Assembly: GCA_002394185.1 (NCBI GenBank)
Contig: DGTB01000098.1
Span: 1-20,691, forward strand
Reading direction: 5' to 3'
Source of the DNA: Bacteroidales bacterium UBA4347
Lineage (GTDB): Bacteria > Bacteroidota > Bacteroidia > Bacteroidales > P3
Length of the DNA: 20,691 nt
Position numbers and translations under genes: made by a program. Within the stretch, counting starts at the first letter, position 1. Each line of letters starts with the position of its first letter. Below the pieces are notes generated by a model. It was not told the DNA's origin. It saw only the letters and a program-made list of their open reading frames with translations, and did not search any database. Below are positions 5,788-12,092 of this stretch, piece after piece.

Positions 5788-6603
5788 ATGAACATTGCGG
5801 TCATACTTGCAGGGGGTACGGGGAGCCGTATGTACAGTGAAGCAGATCGCTCCACAAGGTCGCGTTCTGCTTTCAATGAAACAGTTCGCTCCACAAGGTC
5901 GCGTTCTGCTTTATTGCCCAAGCAGTTTCTCGAAGTCGGGGGGCGTACTGTGGTGGAGTATTCCATCGATGCCTTCGACAGCCACCAGTCCATCGACGAG
6001 GTGGCCGTGGTGGTGCATCCCGAGTGGAGGCGCCGCATGGAAGAGATTGCAGAGGCGCGCAAGTGGCGCAAGCTGGGGAAGATAGTGGACGGCGGCAGCG
6101 AGCGCTATATGTCGAGTCTCAATGCCGTGATGGCGTATATAGACTATCCGGACGACACCAACCTGCTGCTGCACGATGCTGCGAGGCCCTGTGTGTCTGG
6201 GTCGTTGATAGGCCGTGTGGCCGAAGCCTTGAAACACAACGAAGCCGTGGGCGTTGCTGTGCCGAGCACGGACACCATGTGGGAGGTGCATCCCGACATG
6301 AGTGGGGAGTTTGGTGCCGGAAGCGCAGAATTCGAGATACCGCGCTTGGTGGCGCGCATACCCGAGCGGAGGCTCATGTGGCGAGCGCAGACGCCGCAGG
6401 CTTTCCGTCTGCCGCTGATCCGCGATGCCTATCAGAGAGCCCTGCAGGACCCTCAGTTCAGGGCCACCGACGACTGCGGAGTGGTGCGCAGGTACCTGCC
6501 GGGGGTGAAAATCGCCGTCGTCGAAGGAGAAGAGAGGAATATGAAACTGACAAACGCGGACGATATGTCCTTGGTGCAAAAATATATCAACAGCAATGGA
6601 TAA
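5788..6603 (+). CDS. ispD: IspD-family cytidylyltransferase with a tandem-repeat insertion in its active-site loop
   Basis: The 271-residue product has the IspD/TarI nucleotidyltransferase layout. Motifs are AVILAGGTGSRM (4-15), PKQFLEVGG (44-52), DGGSERYMSSLNA (101-113), LLHDAARPC (127-135), VPSTDTM (158-164), WRAQTPQAF (198-206) and EERNMKLTNADDM (248-260). IspD makes CDP-methylerythritol from CTP in isoprenoid synthesis. Relatives activate ribitol-5-phosphate or phosphonates, and the neighbouring PEP-mutase-like remnant leaves that alternative open. Most IspDs have 220-240 residues. In E. coli IspD the active-site residues R20 and K27 are 7 apart; here R14 and K45 are 31 apart because about 24 residues of a 13-residue tandem repeat intervene. 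The segment between residues 164 and 197 is also somewhat longer than in E. coli. The frame is open upstream, but the ATG at 5788 precedes the motif and follows the previous stop by 4 bp. The 3' end overlaps the remnant by 8 bp. Confidence 0.82.
   Translation: MNIAVILAGGTGSRMYSEADRSTRSRSAFNETVRSTRSRSALLPKQFLEVGGRTVVEYSIDAFDSHQSIDEVAVVVHPEWRRRMEEIAEARKWRKLGKIVDGGSERYMSSLNAVMAYIDYPDDTNLLLHDAARPCVSGSLIGRVAEALKHNEAVGVAVPSTDTMWEVHPDMSGEFGAGSAEFEIPRLVARIPERRLMWRAQTPQAFRLPLIRDAYQRALQDPQFRATDDCGVVRRYLPGVKIAVVEGEERNMKLTNADDMSLVQKYINSNG
5838..5912 (+). repeat. Tandem palindromic repeat (39-bp period, two copies) inside ispD
   Basis: Two 36-bp copies (5838-5873 and 5877-5912) differ at two positions and are spaced by 3 bp, giving a 39-bp (13-codon) period. 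The protein repeats as EADRSTRSRSAFN then ETVRSTRSRSALL. Each copy is itself palindromic: in the first, AGCAGATCGC (5841-5850) pairs with GCGTTCTGCT (5862-5871) with one mismatch, and CC-ACAA-GG can form an inner hairpin. About 72 bp, a multiple of three, is added relative to ordinary IspD. Confidence 0.88.
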
Positions 6604-6676
6604 GAAGACAGTATACGTCGGCATGAGTGCCGACATGATCCATCCGGGTCATACATCGTCTGTAAAAAAAACATGA
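6596..6676 (+). pseudogene. Truncated start of a HxGH cytidylyltransferase, probably of a PEP-mutase fusion
   Basis: A 26-codon frame overlaps the end of ispD by 8 bp and encodes MDKKTVYVGMSADMIHPGH followed by seven unrelated residues and a TGA. The first 19 residues match the start of the cytidylyltransferase fold. HPGH is its nucleotide-binding HxGH motif, and YVGMSAD-x-IHPGH is the form I remember from Bacteroidetes proteins where this domain is fused to phosphoenolpyruvate mutase (phosphonate synthesis). Similarity stops right after HPGH, so the rest, normally over 100 residues for the domain alone, has been deleted. The overlap with ispD suggests the two were once an operon. The following 21 bp before 6698 show no further homology. 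A functional 26-residue peptide is the less likely alternative. Confidence 0.65.
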
Positions 6677-6697
6677 ACTAAAACAAAACTGGTTGAT

Positions 6698-7357
6698 ATG
6701 AAAGTGGTAGCAATGGTGCCCATCAAGCTGAATAGCGAAAGGGTGAAAGAAAAGAATCTGAGGCCTTTCCCTGACGGGAAACCTTTAATCAAGTTTATAT
6801 TGGAGGCGCTCGTGAAGAGCAGTCGCGTGGACGAGGTGTATGTGTACTGTAGCAGCGAGCGTATCAAGGACTATCTGATAGAAGGGGTCAAGTTTTTGAA
6901 ACGTCCCGAATATCTGGATGGCAACGGATGCAACTGCAACGACATTATCAGGGAGTTCATGAAGGTGGTCGACGCCGACTACTATGTCGTCTCCCATGCC
7001 ACGGCTCCGTTCACCAAGCCGGAGAGTATCGACAGGTGCATCGACAGTGTGACCAAGGGCGACCAATATGACTCGGCGTTCACGGTGGAACGCATCCAGA
7101 CTTTTATGTGGAAGAACGGTGCGCCGATGAACTTCGACGTGGACCACTTCCCCAGAACCCAGGATCTGGATCCCATCTATATGGAGACTTCTGGTGCATT
7201 TGTCTTCCCGCGCGAGGTGTTCCAGCAGTACAACCGCAGGGTAGGGGTGAAGCCCTGCCTGGTGGAAGTGGAACCTGTGGAAAGCATTGATATCGATACT
7301 GAGTATGACATGATGGTGGCGCAAGCCATATACAGTCATCTGAAAGAAAAAGAATAG
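6698..7357 (+). CDS. Acylneuraminate cytidylyltransferase family protein (CMP-sugar-acid synthetase)
   Basis: The 219-residue cytosolic enzyme belongs to the NeuA/KdsB-like nucleotidyltransferases, which couple CTP to a 2-keto-3-deoxy sugar acid to give the CMP donor. The N-terminal VPIKLNSERVKEKNLRPF (7-24) is the variant of the IPAR-x-GSK-x(4)-KN nucleotide loop, with R15, K18 and N20. HATAPF (100-105) corresponds to the PT(S/A)P motif and SIDIDTEYDM (196-205) to the metal-binding SIDxxxD end. Length is normal for a single-domain NeuA. Substrate specificity (sialic, legionaminic, pseudaminic, KDN or other) cannot be read from these motifs. It begins the sugar cassette 21 bp after the remnant and is followed after 5 bp by the aldolase-like gene. 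Confidence 0.85.
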   Translation: MKVVAMVPIKLNSERVKEKNLRPFPDGKPLIKFILEALVKSSRVDEVYVYCSSERIKDYLIEGVKFLKRPEYLDGNGCNCNDIIREFMKVVDADYYVVSHATAPFTKPESIDRCIDSVTKGDQYDSAFTVERIQTFMWKNGAPMNFDVDHFPRTQDLDPIYMETSGAFVFPREVFQQYNRRVGVKPCLVEVEPVESIDIDTEYDMMVAQAIYSHLKEKE

Positions 7358-7362
7358 AGGAT

Positions 7363-8406
7363 ATGGGAAAGGTACACATAGTGGACTGTACGATTAGGGA
7401 CGGTGGTTATCTTCTTGACAAGAACTCGTCCCCGGAGTTTGTAAGAGGAATACTGCAGGGGCTTGTGGATGCAGGAATTGATTACACAGAAACAGGTTTT
7501 CTGCAGAGCAAACATAACGGAGAGTCTATCGTATATCACGATTCGAAGGATGTGGTCAAGTATCTGCCTTTGGATGCCAAACGCACCACGTATCTAGGAT
7601 TTTGCGATAACAGCCGTTATACACCGGAGGAGTTGGATGTCTGTGACGGAAAGTCTTTCAAATGGTTGCGTATATCATTTGCAAAACATGAAATTGAGTC
7701 ATCATTGAGATTCTGCAAGGCGGCAATGGAGAAGGGCTATAGTGTCCAGTTCAACCCTATGGACAGCATCAGCTATTCGGAAAAAGAGAGAGAGTCGTTG
7801 ATAAACCGGGTGAATGAGATTAAACCTGCTGTCTTTTCCATAGTGGACACTTTCGGTGCAATGTACATGACGGATCTTGAAAAGATTTTCCGGCAATTTG
7901 ACAAACTGCTTGACGAAGGAATAATGATAGGACTCCATTCGCACGACAATCTTGGCCTTTCGTGCGCCCTGGCGGAGAGGATGGTGGATTTGGCGGGAGA
8001 AACCGGTAGGGAGGTGTGCATCGATGGCTCGCTATATGGTATGGGAAGAGGTGCCGGTAATGCCAAGACGGAATTACTTGCAGACTATCTGAACAAGCAT
8101 TGCGGAACGGAATACAATGTCGAGATGCTGCTTGAAACGATAGAAAAGTATATCTTGCCAATCCTGGGCACAGTCCATTGGGGCTACGACCTTCCCATGT
8201 ACGTATGCGGAACGAAACATTCACATGTTGATAATGTGAATCACCTGAAGGAGAAACACAACAGCTCCATTAGTGACATATTCAATGTCATAGAGATGCT
8301 GACCCCTCAGCAGCGAACAAGATATGGCACGGGATATTCGAAAACGGATTTCTCCCATTTAGACGAGTGCTATAACGAGTATAAAAAGAAAAACCAAACG
8401 ATATGA
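7363..8406 (+). CDS. DRE-TIM metallolyase / aldolase-like protein (HMGL family)
   Basis: The 347-residue protein has the signature of DRE-TIM barrel enzymes (HMG-CoA lyase, isopropylmalate synthase, 4-hydroxy-2-oxovalerate aldolase). DCTIRDGGY (8-16) supplies the metal Asp D8 and Arg R12. LHSHDNLGLS (191-200) supplies the metal histidines H192 and H194, and GMGRGAGNAKTELL (226-239) is the glycine-rich C-terminal motif. The barrel is nearly the whole protein; there is no LeuA allosteric domain and no DmpG-type C-terminal extension of recognised sequence. These enzymes join or split a 2-oxo acid or acyl group and a carbonyl partner. In this setting it may form a C-C bond for the sugar acid, but that is inference. 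The stop overlaps the next start as ATGA (8403-8406). By eye the gene is more AT-rich than its neighbours, which suggests a separate origin. Confidence 0.75.
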   Translation: MGKVHIVDCTIRDGGYLLDKNSSPEFVRGILQGLVDAGIDYTETGFLQSKHNGESIVYHDSKDVVKYLPLDAKRTTYLGFCDNSRYTPEELDVCDGKSFKWLRISFAKHEIESSLRFCKAAMEKGYSVQFNPMDSISYSEKERESLINRVNEIKPAVFSIVDTFGAMYMTDLEKIFRQFDKLLDEGIMIGLHSHDNLGLSCALAERMVDLAGETGREVCIDGSLYGMGRGAGNAKTELLADYLNKHCGTEYNVEMLLETIEKYILPILGTVHWGYDLPMYVCGTKHSHVDNVNHLKEKHNSSISDIFNVIEMLTPQQRTRYGTGYSKTDFSHLDECYNEYKKKNQTI

Positions 8407-8927
8407 ATTGTTCGGAATATTTGGTAGACTTTCTGGTCAAGAAAGGAGTGACCGACGTCTTTGGATATGCAGGCGGATACATCGTGCCCTTTATGGACGC
8501 CCTCTACGACCGGCACGAAATCACGGTACATGTCTGCTATAACGAGCAGGGCTGTTCGTTCGCTGCCAACGGCTATGCCCGCGCTAGCGGGAAACTCGGC
8601 GTCTTCTTCACCACGTCGGGTCCCGGTGCGGTGAATGCCTTCGGCGGCTTGGCGGATGCCTGGTTCGACAGCGTCCCCGTCATGGGCATCTGTGGCAATG
8701 TGCCCACCAACGAGAAGCGGGGGTTCTCCGGTATCCGGCAGAATGGGTTTCAGGAGATGGACATCGTCTCCATGACGCGCCATATCACCAAGTATTCTGT
8801 AACGCCCCTCAGCCCCATCGGGTTCGCCGATGTCGTCTCGCGGGCCTACAACATGGCCCTGCTGGGCCGCAAAGGCGGCGTGATAATTGATTTTCCGTAC
8901 GACATACAAAAACAGAGTGTAGAATGA
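8403..8927 (+). CDS. Thiamine-diphosphate enzyme, PYR-domain subunit (acetolactate-synthase-like)
   Basis: The 174-residue product is the N-terminal pyrimidine-binding (PYR) domain of an IlvB-like TPP enzyme. It starts in the usual way (SEYLVDFLVKKGVTDVFGYAGG). The catalytic glutamate that activates the cofactor is E48 in CYNEQGCSFAANGYARASG, and FFTTSGPGAVNAFGGLADAW is the conserved loop. It ends at PYDIQKQSVE, exactly where the linker to the central domain normally begins. The rest of the enzyme is encoded by the next gene in another frame, with an ATGA overlap (8924-8927). The pair should form one active site at a PYR/PP interface. The upstream gene also overlaps by ATGA, so coupled translation through the set is likely. 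A frameshift of a once single gene is the alternative (see findings). Confidence 0.85.
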   Translation: MNCSEYLVDFLVKKGVTDVFGYAGGYIVPFMDALYDRHEITVHVCYNEQGCSFAANGYARASGKLGVFFTTSGPGAVNAFGGLADAWFDSVPVMGICGNVPTNEKRGFSGIRQNGFQEMDIVSMTRHITKYSVTPLSPIGFADVVSRAYNMALLGRKGGVIIDFPYDIQKQSVE

Positions 8928-10033
8928 AATACCTCAGACCAGTGCTTTTGGTGGGCAGTGGCGCCCGCACAGCCGATGCCCCCGCCCTCATCATCGAGTT
9001 TGCCCGCAAAACCCAGATCCCCGTGCTGACCACCATGAATGCCGTCGACCTTGCTCAGGACGACCTTCATATCGGTTTCATCGGAACATACGGAAACCGC
9101 ATCTCCAATATGATCCTCGAAGAGGCAGACCTCGTCATATCTGTCGGCGCCCGCCTCGGATTGAGGCAGATAGGCCACAAACAGGAATGGTTCGCGCCGA
9201 AAGCCCATCTCATTCGTGCCGACGTGGACCAGTACGAACTCAGCCGCAACGTCAAGGAAGACGAGGAAAAGCACCTCATGGATGCTGCAGACTTCATGCG
9301 GTGGCTCCTCGCACAGGACTACCCATGCTACGACGAATGGCATGCCCATTGCATCAAAGCCAAAAAGCTGCTCGATGGCGTCGACAACACCGAAGGCAAC
9401 AATGTGATGGAGAAAATATCAACCCTCCTCCCCCCCAATCCCATCGTCACCGTCGACGTCGGCCAGCACGAATGCTGGTGCGCCCAGTCCCTCACCCTCA
9501 AAGGCCACCAGGGCCGCATACTCATTGGCGGCGGCTACGGCTCCATGGGCTGCGGACTTCCGTATGCTATTGGCGCCTCCATTGCTATGGGTAAATGCTT
9601 CTGCATCACCGGCGACGGCGGTCTGCAGATGAACATCCAGGAGTTGGAGGTCGTCGTGCGCGAGCACCTGCCCGTGAAGATTCTGGTGATTAACAATATG
9701 GTGCTGGGCAAGATCAGTGAAATCCAGCATGGCTCCTACAGCGACCGTTATGCACAAACCACTGCCGCAAGCGGATACACCGTGCCCGACTTCAGCCGTA
9801 TTGCCGACGCCTATGGCCTGCGGGCTGCCAACCTTGAACACTACTCGCAGCTCGACCAATACGCCTCCTGGTTCACCGACGACGACCCCTGCCTGCTCAA
9901 TATTTTTATCCCGGCTGACACGCTGCTGATTCCCAAAATCAAGTGGGAGACGGGTAAAATAATGCCCGCCCTTGACAGCAACCTTCTCGCAAAGGTGAAA
10001 AACGAACTTCAATCCTCAATTCATAACTCATAA
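8924..10033 (+). CDS. Thiamine-diphosphate enzyme, central plus PP-domain subunit (acetolactate-synthase-like)
   Basis: The 369-residue product continues the enzyme of the preceding gene. Residues about 1-150 form the Rossmann-like central domain (RPVLLVGSGAR, ISVGARLG, IRADVDQYELSRN). Residues about 165-350 form the diphosphate-binding PP domain. The TPP/Mg motif is GDGG (230-233) followed by NN (257-258), within the usual GDG-x(24-27)-NN spacing, and GGGYGSMGCGLPYAIGA precedes it. NNMVLGKISEIQ and the later GYTVPDFSRIADAYGL are acetolactate-synthase-like. True IlvB works in branched-chain amino acid synthesis on pyruvate. The two-piece form, the absence of ilvN, ilvC or ilvD, and the sugar neighbours argue for another 2-keto acid or aldehyde substrate. 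The last residues (SSIHNS) are encoded by a 7-bp repeat. Confidence 0.85.
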   Translation: MKYLRPVLLVGSGARTADAPALIIEFARKTQIPVLTTMNAVDLAQDDLHIGFIGTYGNRISNMILEEADLVISVGARLGLRQIGHKQEWFAPKAHLIRADVDQYELSRNVKEDEEKHLMDAADFMRWLLAQDYPCYDEWHAHCIKAKKLLDGVDNTEGNNVMEKISTLLPPNPIVTVDVGQHECWCAQSLTLKGHQGRILIGGGYGSMGCGLPYAIGASIAMGKCFCITGDGGLQMNIQELEVVVREHLPVKILVINNMVLGKISEIQHGSYSDRYAQTTAASGYTVPDFSRIADAYGLRAANLEHYSQLDQYASWFTDDDPCLLNIFIPADTLLIPKIKWETGKIMPALDSNLLAKVKNELQSSIHNS

Positions 10034-10042
10034 CTCTCAATG
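10014..10042. repeat. 7-bp repeats at the TPP-enzyme/kdsC-yhcH junction
   Basis: CATAACT occurs twice in tandem (10022-10028, 10029-10035), flanked by CTCAAT on both sides (10015-10020 and 10036-10041). The repeat covers the TAA stop of the upstream gene, and the downstream CTCAAT runs into the ATG at 10040. CATAACT is the reverse complement of the AGTTATG unit at 1409-1443. Confidence 0.7.
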
Positions 10043-10975
10043 ATACGTTTTCTGGTGATGGATGTCGACGGCACCCTGACCGACGGCAAAGTGTATATGG
10101 GTACCCAAGGGGAATTGATGAAGGCCTTCAACATCAAGGATGGCTACGGAATCAAAGAACTCCTGCCCCGATATGGAATCCTCCCGATTATCATCACGGC
10201 TCGGTGCAACGATGCTTTGCTTCATCGATGCAAAGAATTGGGCATAGCGGAGGTGCATCAGAATGTCAGGGACAAAATCCATCGATTGGAAGAAGTGCTT
10301 GCGCGGTATTCGGGCACCATGTCCGAAGTGGCCTATATGGGAGATGATTTGCTCGACCTGCAGTGTATGATGCCTGTTCGGCAGCAGGGCGGGCTTGTGG
10401 CCGCTCCGGCGGATGCGGCCCCTGCTGTCCTCGCCAGCAGTGACTATGTTGCTCCGCACAAGGCCGGCGAGGGTGCAGTGCGTGACCTGATCGATTATCT
10501 GATCGCCAACAACCAACAACCAGCGGCCAACAGTCAACTGCCCACTCGTCTGCAAGAGGCTGTGGCTTACATTGAACAACTTCCGCATCATAAGCTTGCG
10601 TTGGGCACCCATCGTGTATCGGACGACTTCTTCTTCAACGTGATGGAATATATCCCGTCAGACGACGAGAATCTGCCCTACGAATCCCATCGCCGGTATA
10701 TCGACATTCAGTATTTGGTCGCTGGCGAAGAGCACCTGATGGTTACCGACATTTCGCATCTGCAGCCAACCACAGACTACAGCCCCGATAAAGACTGTGT
10801 GCTCTATAACGACCATTCCAACCGCTCATTCATCAAAATGAGGCCTGGCACCTGTGTCGTCCTCTTCCCCAAAGATGCCCACAGGGCCGTCCGTTGCCCG
10901 GGATCCACAGGAACGGTAAGAAAAATCGTGGGGAAACTTCTGCTGCATTGCGAAGATACAATGCCTGCTCTTTAA
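10040..10975 (+). CDS. Fusion of a KdsC-like HAD phosphatase and a YhcH/NanQ-like anomerase
   Basis: The 311-residue protein has two complete-looking halves. Residues 1-155 are a KdsC-type HAD phosphatase: DVDGTLTDG with the nucleophile and acid D8 and D10, ITAR (52-55), K79, GDD (101-103) and ASSDYVAPHKAGEGAVRDLI. KdsC relatives dephosphorylate KDO-8-P, Neu5Ac-9-P or KDN-9-P. Residues about 170-305 are a YhcH/YjgK/YiaL (DUF386) domain. Its metal-site pattern YESHRRYIDIQYLVAGEE gives E215, H217 and D222, and FPKDAHRAV gives H281. The family includes N-acetylneuraminate anomerase NanQ. The linker (156-170) is NNQQPAANSQLPT, encoded by a 7-bp-period repeat. The fusion would pair release of a sugar acid from its phosphate with ring opening or anomer exchange just before CMP activation, matching the cassette. 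The start ATG lies in a CTCAATG heptamer, 6 bp after the previous stop. Confidence 0.85.
   Translation: MIRFLVMDVDGTLTDGKVYMGTQGELMKAFNIKDGYGIKELLPRYGILPIIITARCNDALLHRCKELGIAEVHQNVRDKIHRLEEVLARYSGTMSEVAYMGDDLLDLQCMMPVRQQGGLVAAPADAAPAVLASSDYVAPHKAGEGAVRDLIDYLIANNQQPAANSQLPTRLQEAVAYIEQLPHHKLALGTHRVSDDFFFNVMEYIPSDDENLPYESHRRYIDIQYLVAGEEHLMVTDISHLQPTTDYSPDKDCVLYNDHSNRSFIKMRPGTCVVLFPKDAHRAVRCPGSTGTVRKIVGKLLLHCEDTMPAL
10507..10541. repeat. Degenerate 7-bp-period repeat at the fusion joint
   Basis: Five heptamers, CAACAAC, CAACAAC, CAGCGGC, CAACAGT, CAACTGC, run through the DNA linking the phosphatase and anomerase halves. Since 7 is not a multiple of 3, gain or loss of one unit would put the second domain out of frame. 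Confidence 0.7.
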
Positions 10976-10995
10976 ACTTCTGCAGCTGCACACTT

Positions 10996-11009
10996 ATTCT
11001 CAATTCTCA
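10996..11009. repeat. 7-bp repeat (ATTCTCA, two units) before the sialyltransferase-like gene
   Basis: ATTCTCA is repeated exactly (10996-11002, 11003-11009) and ends 3 bp before the next ATG. Read in another phase it is CTCAATT, matching the CTCAAT units around the start of the preceding gene. The kdsC-yhcH gene is thus bracketed by related repeats. Confidence 0.65.
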
Positions 11010-11012
11010 ATA

Positions 11013-12083
11013 ATGAAAAGAAAAGAAATCGTCTCGGCCGATGGCCTGTTGTCGGTACCTTTCGACGACGTTACACATGCTTGCATGACGGGGTCTATTC
11101 ATGCCTTGTTGCAGTATCTGATGCTTTTCGACTATGATACCGTGGCCAAGCATACATGCTATTTTCTCGGCTACGGCGTCAGCCCTGAGGTGAGCGCTCA
11201 TCTGCCTGCATACTATTTCAATACAAAACAAACAGGTACTGTACTGACTCCTTCACGTTGGTTCGACAAGATATCCATGCGACTTGGTCGCAACAGGAAC
11301 TATCCTTTTCTGAAAAAAAGCGAGATTTTCGCCATGGATGTCGGGTTTGTTCCTCCCTTGATTGGCAAGCAGCCATATGCGCTATTGTCCGACGGCCCTT
11401 TGGGAATCTCGCAGAATATGCAGGTGACCAGTGCTGAGTATCAGCGGCAGATAAAAAAGAAGCATTCCCTGCAGGGACGCCTCGAAGAACTGCTGTATGG
11501 CCCCGTTGCAGTCTTCGGATGGGGCAACAATCCCCAATGCCGCGAATTCTATCTCACCGAAGAAAACAATGCCGTCGTCCTGGAAGGCAAACCCGTGCAT
11601 GTGCGCTCCCTGCGCCAGATGTGGGAGTCGGCTTCCCGTGAAACCCGGCAGCTGGTGTTGAACGTTTATGGTATTGATGACAACGACATACGTCTGTTGA
11701 ATAGCAAACGCTATATGTTCCTCACGCAGCCTTTTACCCGGGACCGCACCCTCACCGACGAGGAATACTGTCATCTTTTGCAGCGTGTCTTTTCTCACTA
11801 TGATACATCGCAGCTGCTCCTCAAACTGCATCCGAGGGATAATTTCGACTATCAGAAATACTTTCCGGATATCACCGTCTATGACAAGAAAGTTAATATG
11901 CAGCTCCTGGTGCTGTTGGGTGCCACCGTCGAACGTGCCATCACCATTTGTTCTTCCTCGGTGAACTCTTTTCCCGAAAGTGTGCCGGTGGATTGGTTTG
12001 GAGTTGACATCCATCCCAAGCTTAAATCTTTTTTTGGAGAGATGGTGCCTCCTTATCGGTCTTACAACCAGGTCAGCCTATAG
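11013..12083 (+). CDS. GT52-like glycosyltransferase, candidate sialyltransferase
   Basis: The 356-residue soluble protein has no signal or membrane segment and looks like a GT-B fold enzyme. Three motifs resemble bacterial sialyltransferases: SDGPLG (126-131), which could be the acidic D/E-D/E-G catalytic motif with the first position changed to Ser; KLHPRD (271-276), the HP motif that contacts CMP; and ICSSSVNSF (312-320), a Ser-rich end-of-donor-site motif. LTQPFTRDRTLTDEEY (237-252) followed by the KLHPRD segment resembles GT52 enzymes such as the LOS sialyltransferase Lst. Its place directly after CMP-activation and phosphatase genes fits a transferase that puts the cassette's sugar on a surface glycan. 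Specificity cannot be read from sequence. The gene is last in the rightward run and converges on the GT4 gene with only 9 bp between stops; no terminator hairpin is visible there. Confidence 0.62.
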   Translation: MKRKEIVSADGLLSVPFDDVTHACMTGSIHALLQYLMLFDYDTVAKHTCYFLGYGVSPEVSAHLPAYYFNTKQTGTVLTPSRWFDKISMRLGRNRNYPFLKKSEIFAMDVGFVPPLIGKQPYALLSDGPLGISQNMQVTSAEYQRQIKKKHSLQGRLEELLYGPVAVFGWGNNPQCREFYLTEENNAVVLEGKPVHVRSLRQMWESASRETRQLVLNVYGIDDNDIRLLNSKRYMFLTQPFTRDRTLTDEEYCHLLQRVFSHYDTSQLLLKLHPRDNFDYQKYFPDITVYDKKVNMQLLVLLGATVERAITICSSSVNSFPESVPVDWFGVDIHPKLKSFFGEMVPPYRSYNQVSL

Positions 12084-12092
12084 TGCGAATAG

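Noticed and set aside
8908..8912. Calling the TPP enzyme a frameshifted pseudogene
   Set aside because: The exact ATGA overlap, the split at a domain boundary and the same overlap in the preceding pair make a true two-gene arrangement more likely; the doubt is kept as a finding.
8403..10033. Naming the TPP enzyme ilvB (acetolactate synthase of branched-chain synthesis)
   Set aside because: No ilvN, ilvC, ilvD or leu genes are near, the gene is split, and all neighbours are sugar-activation genes.
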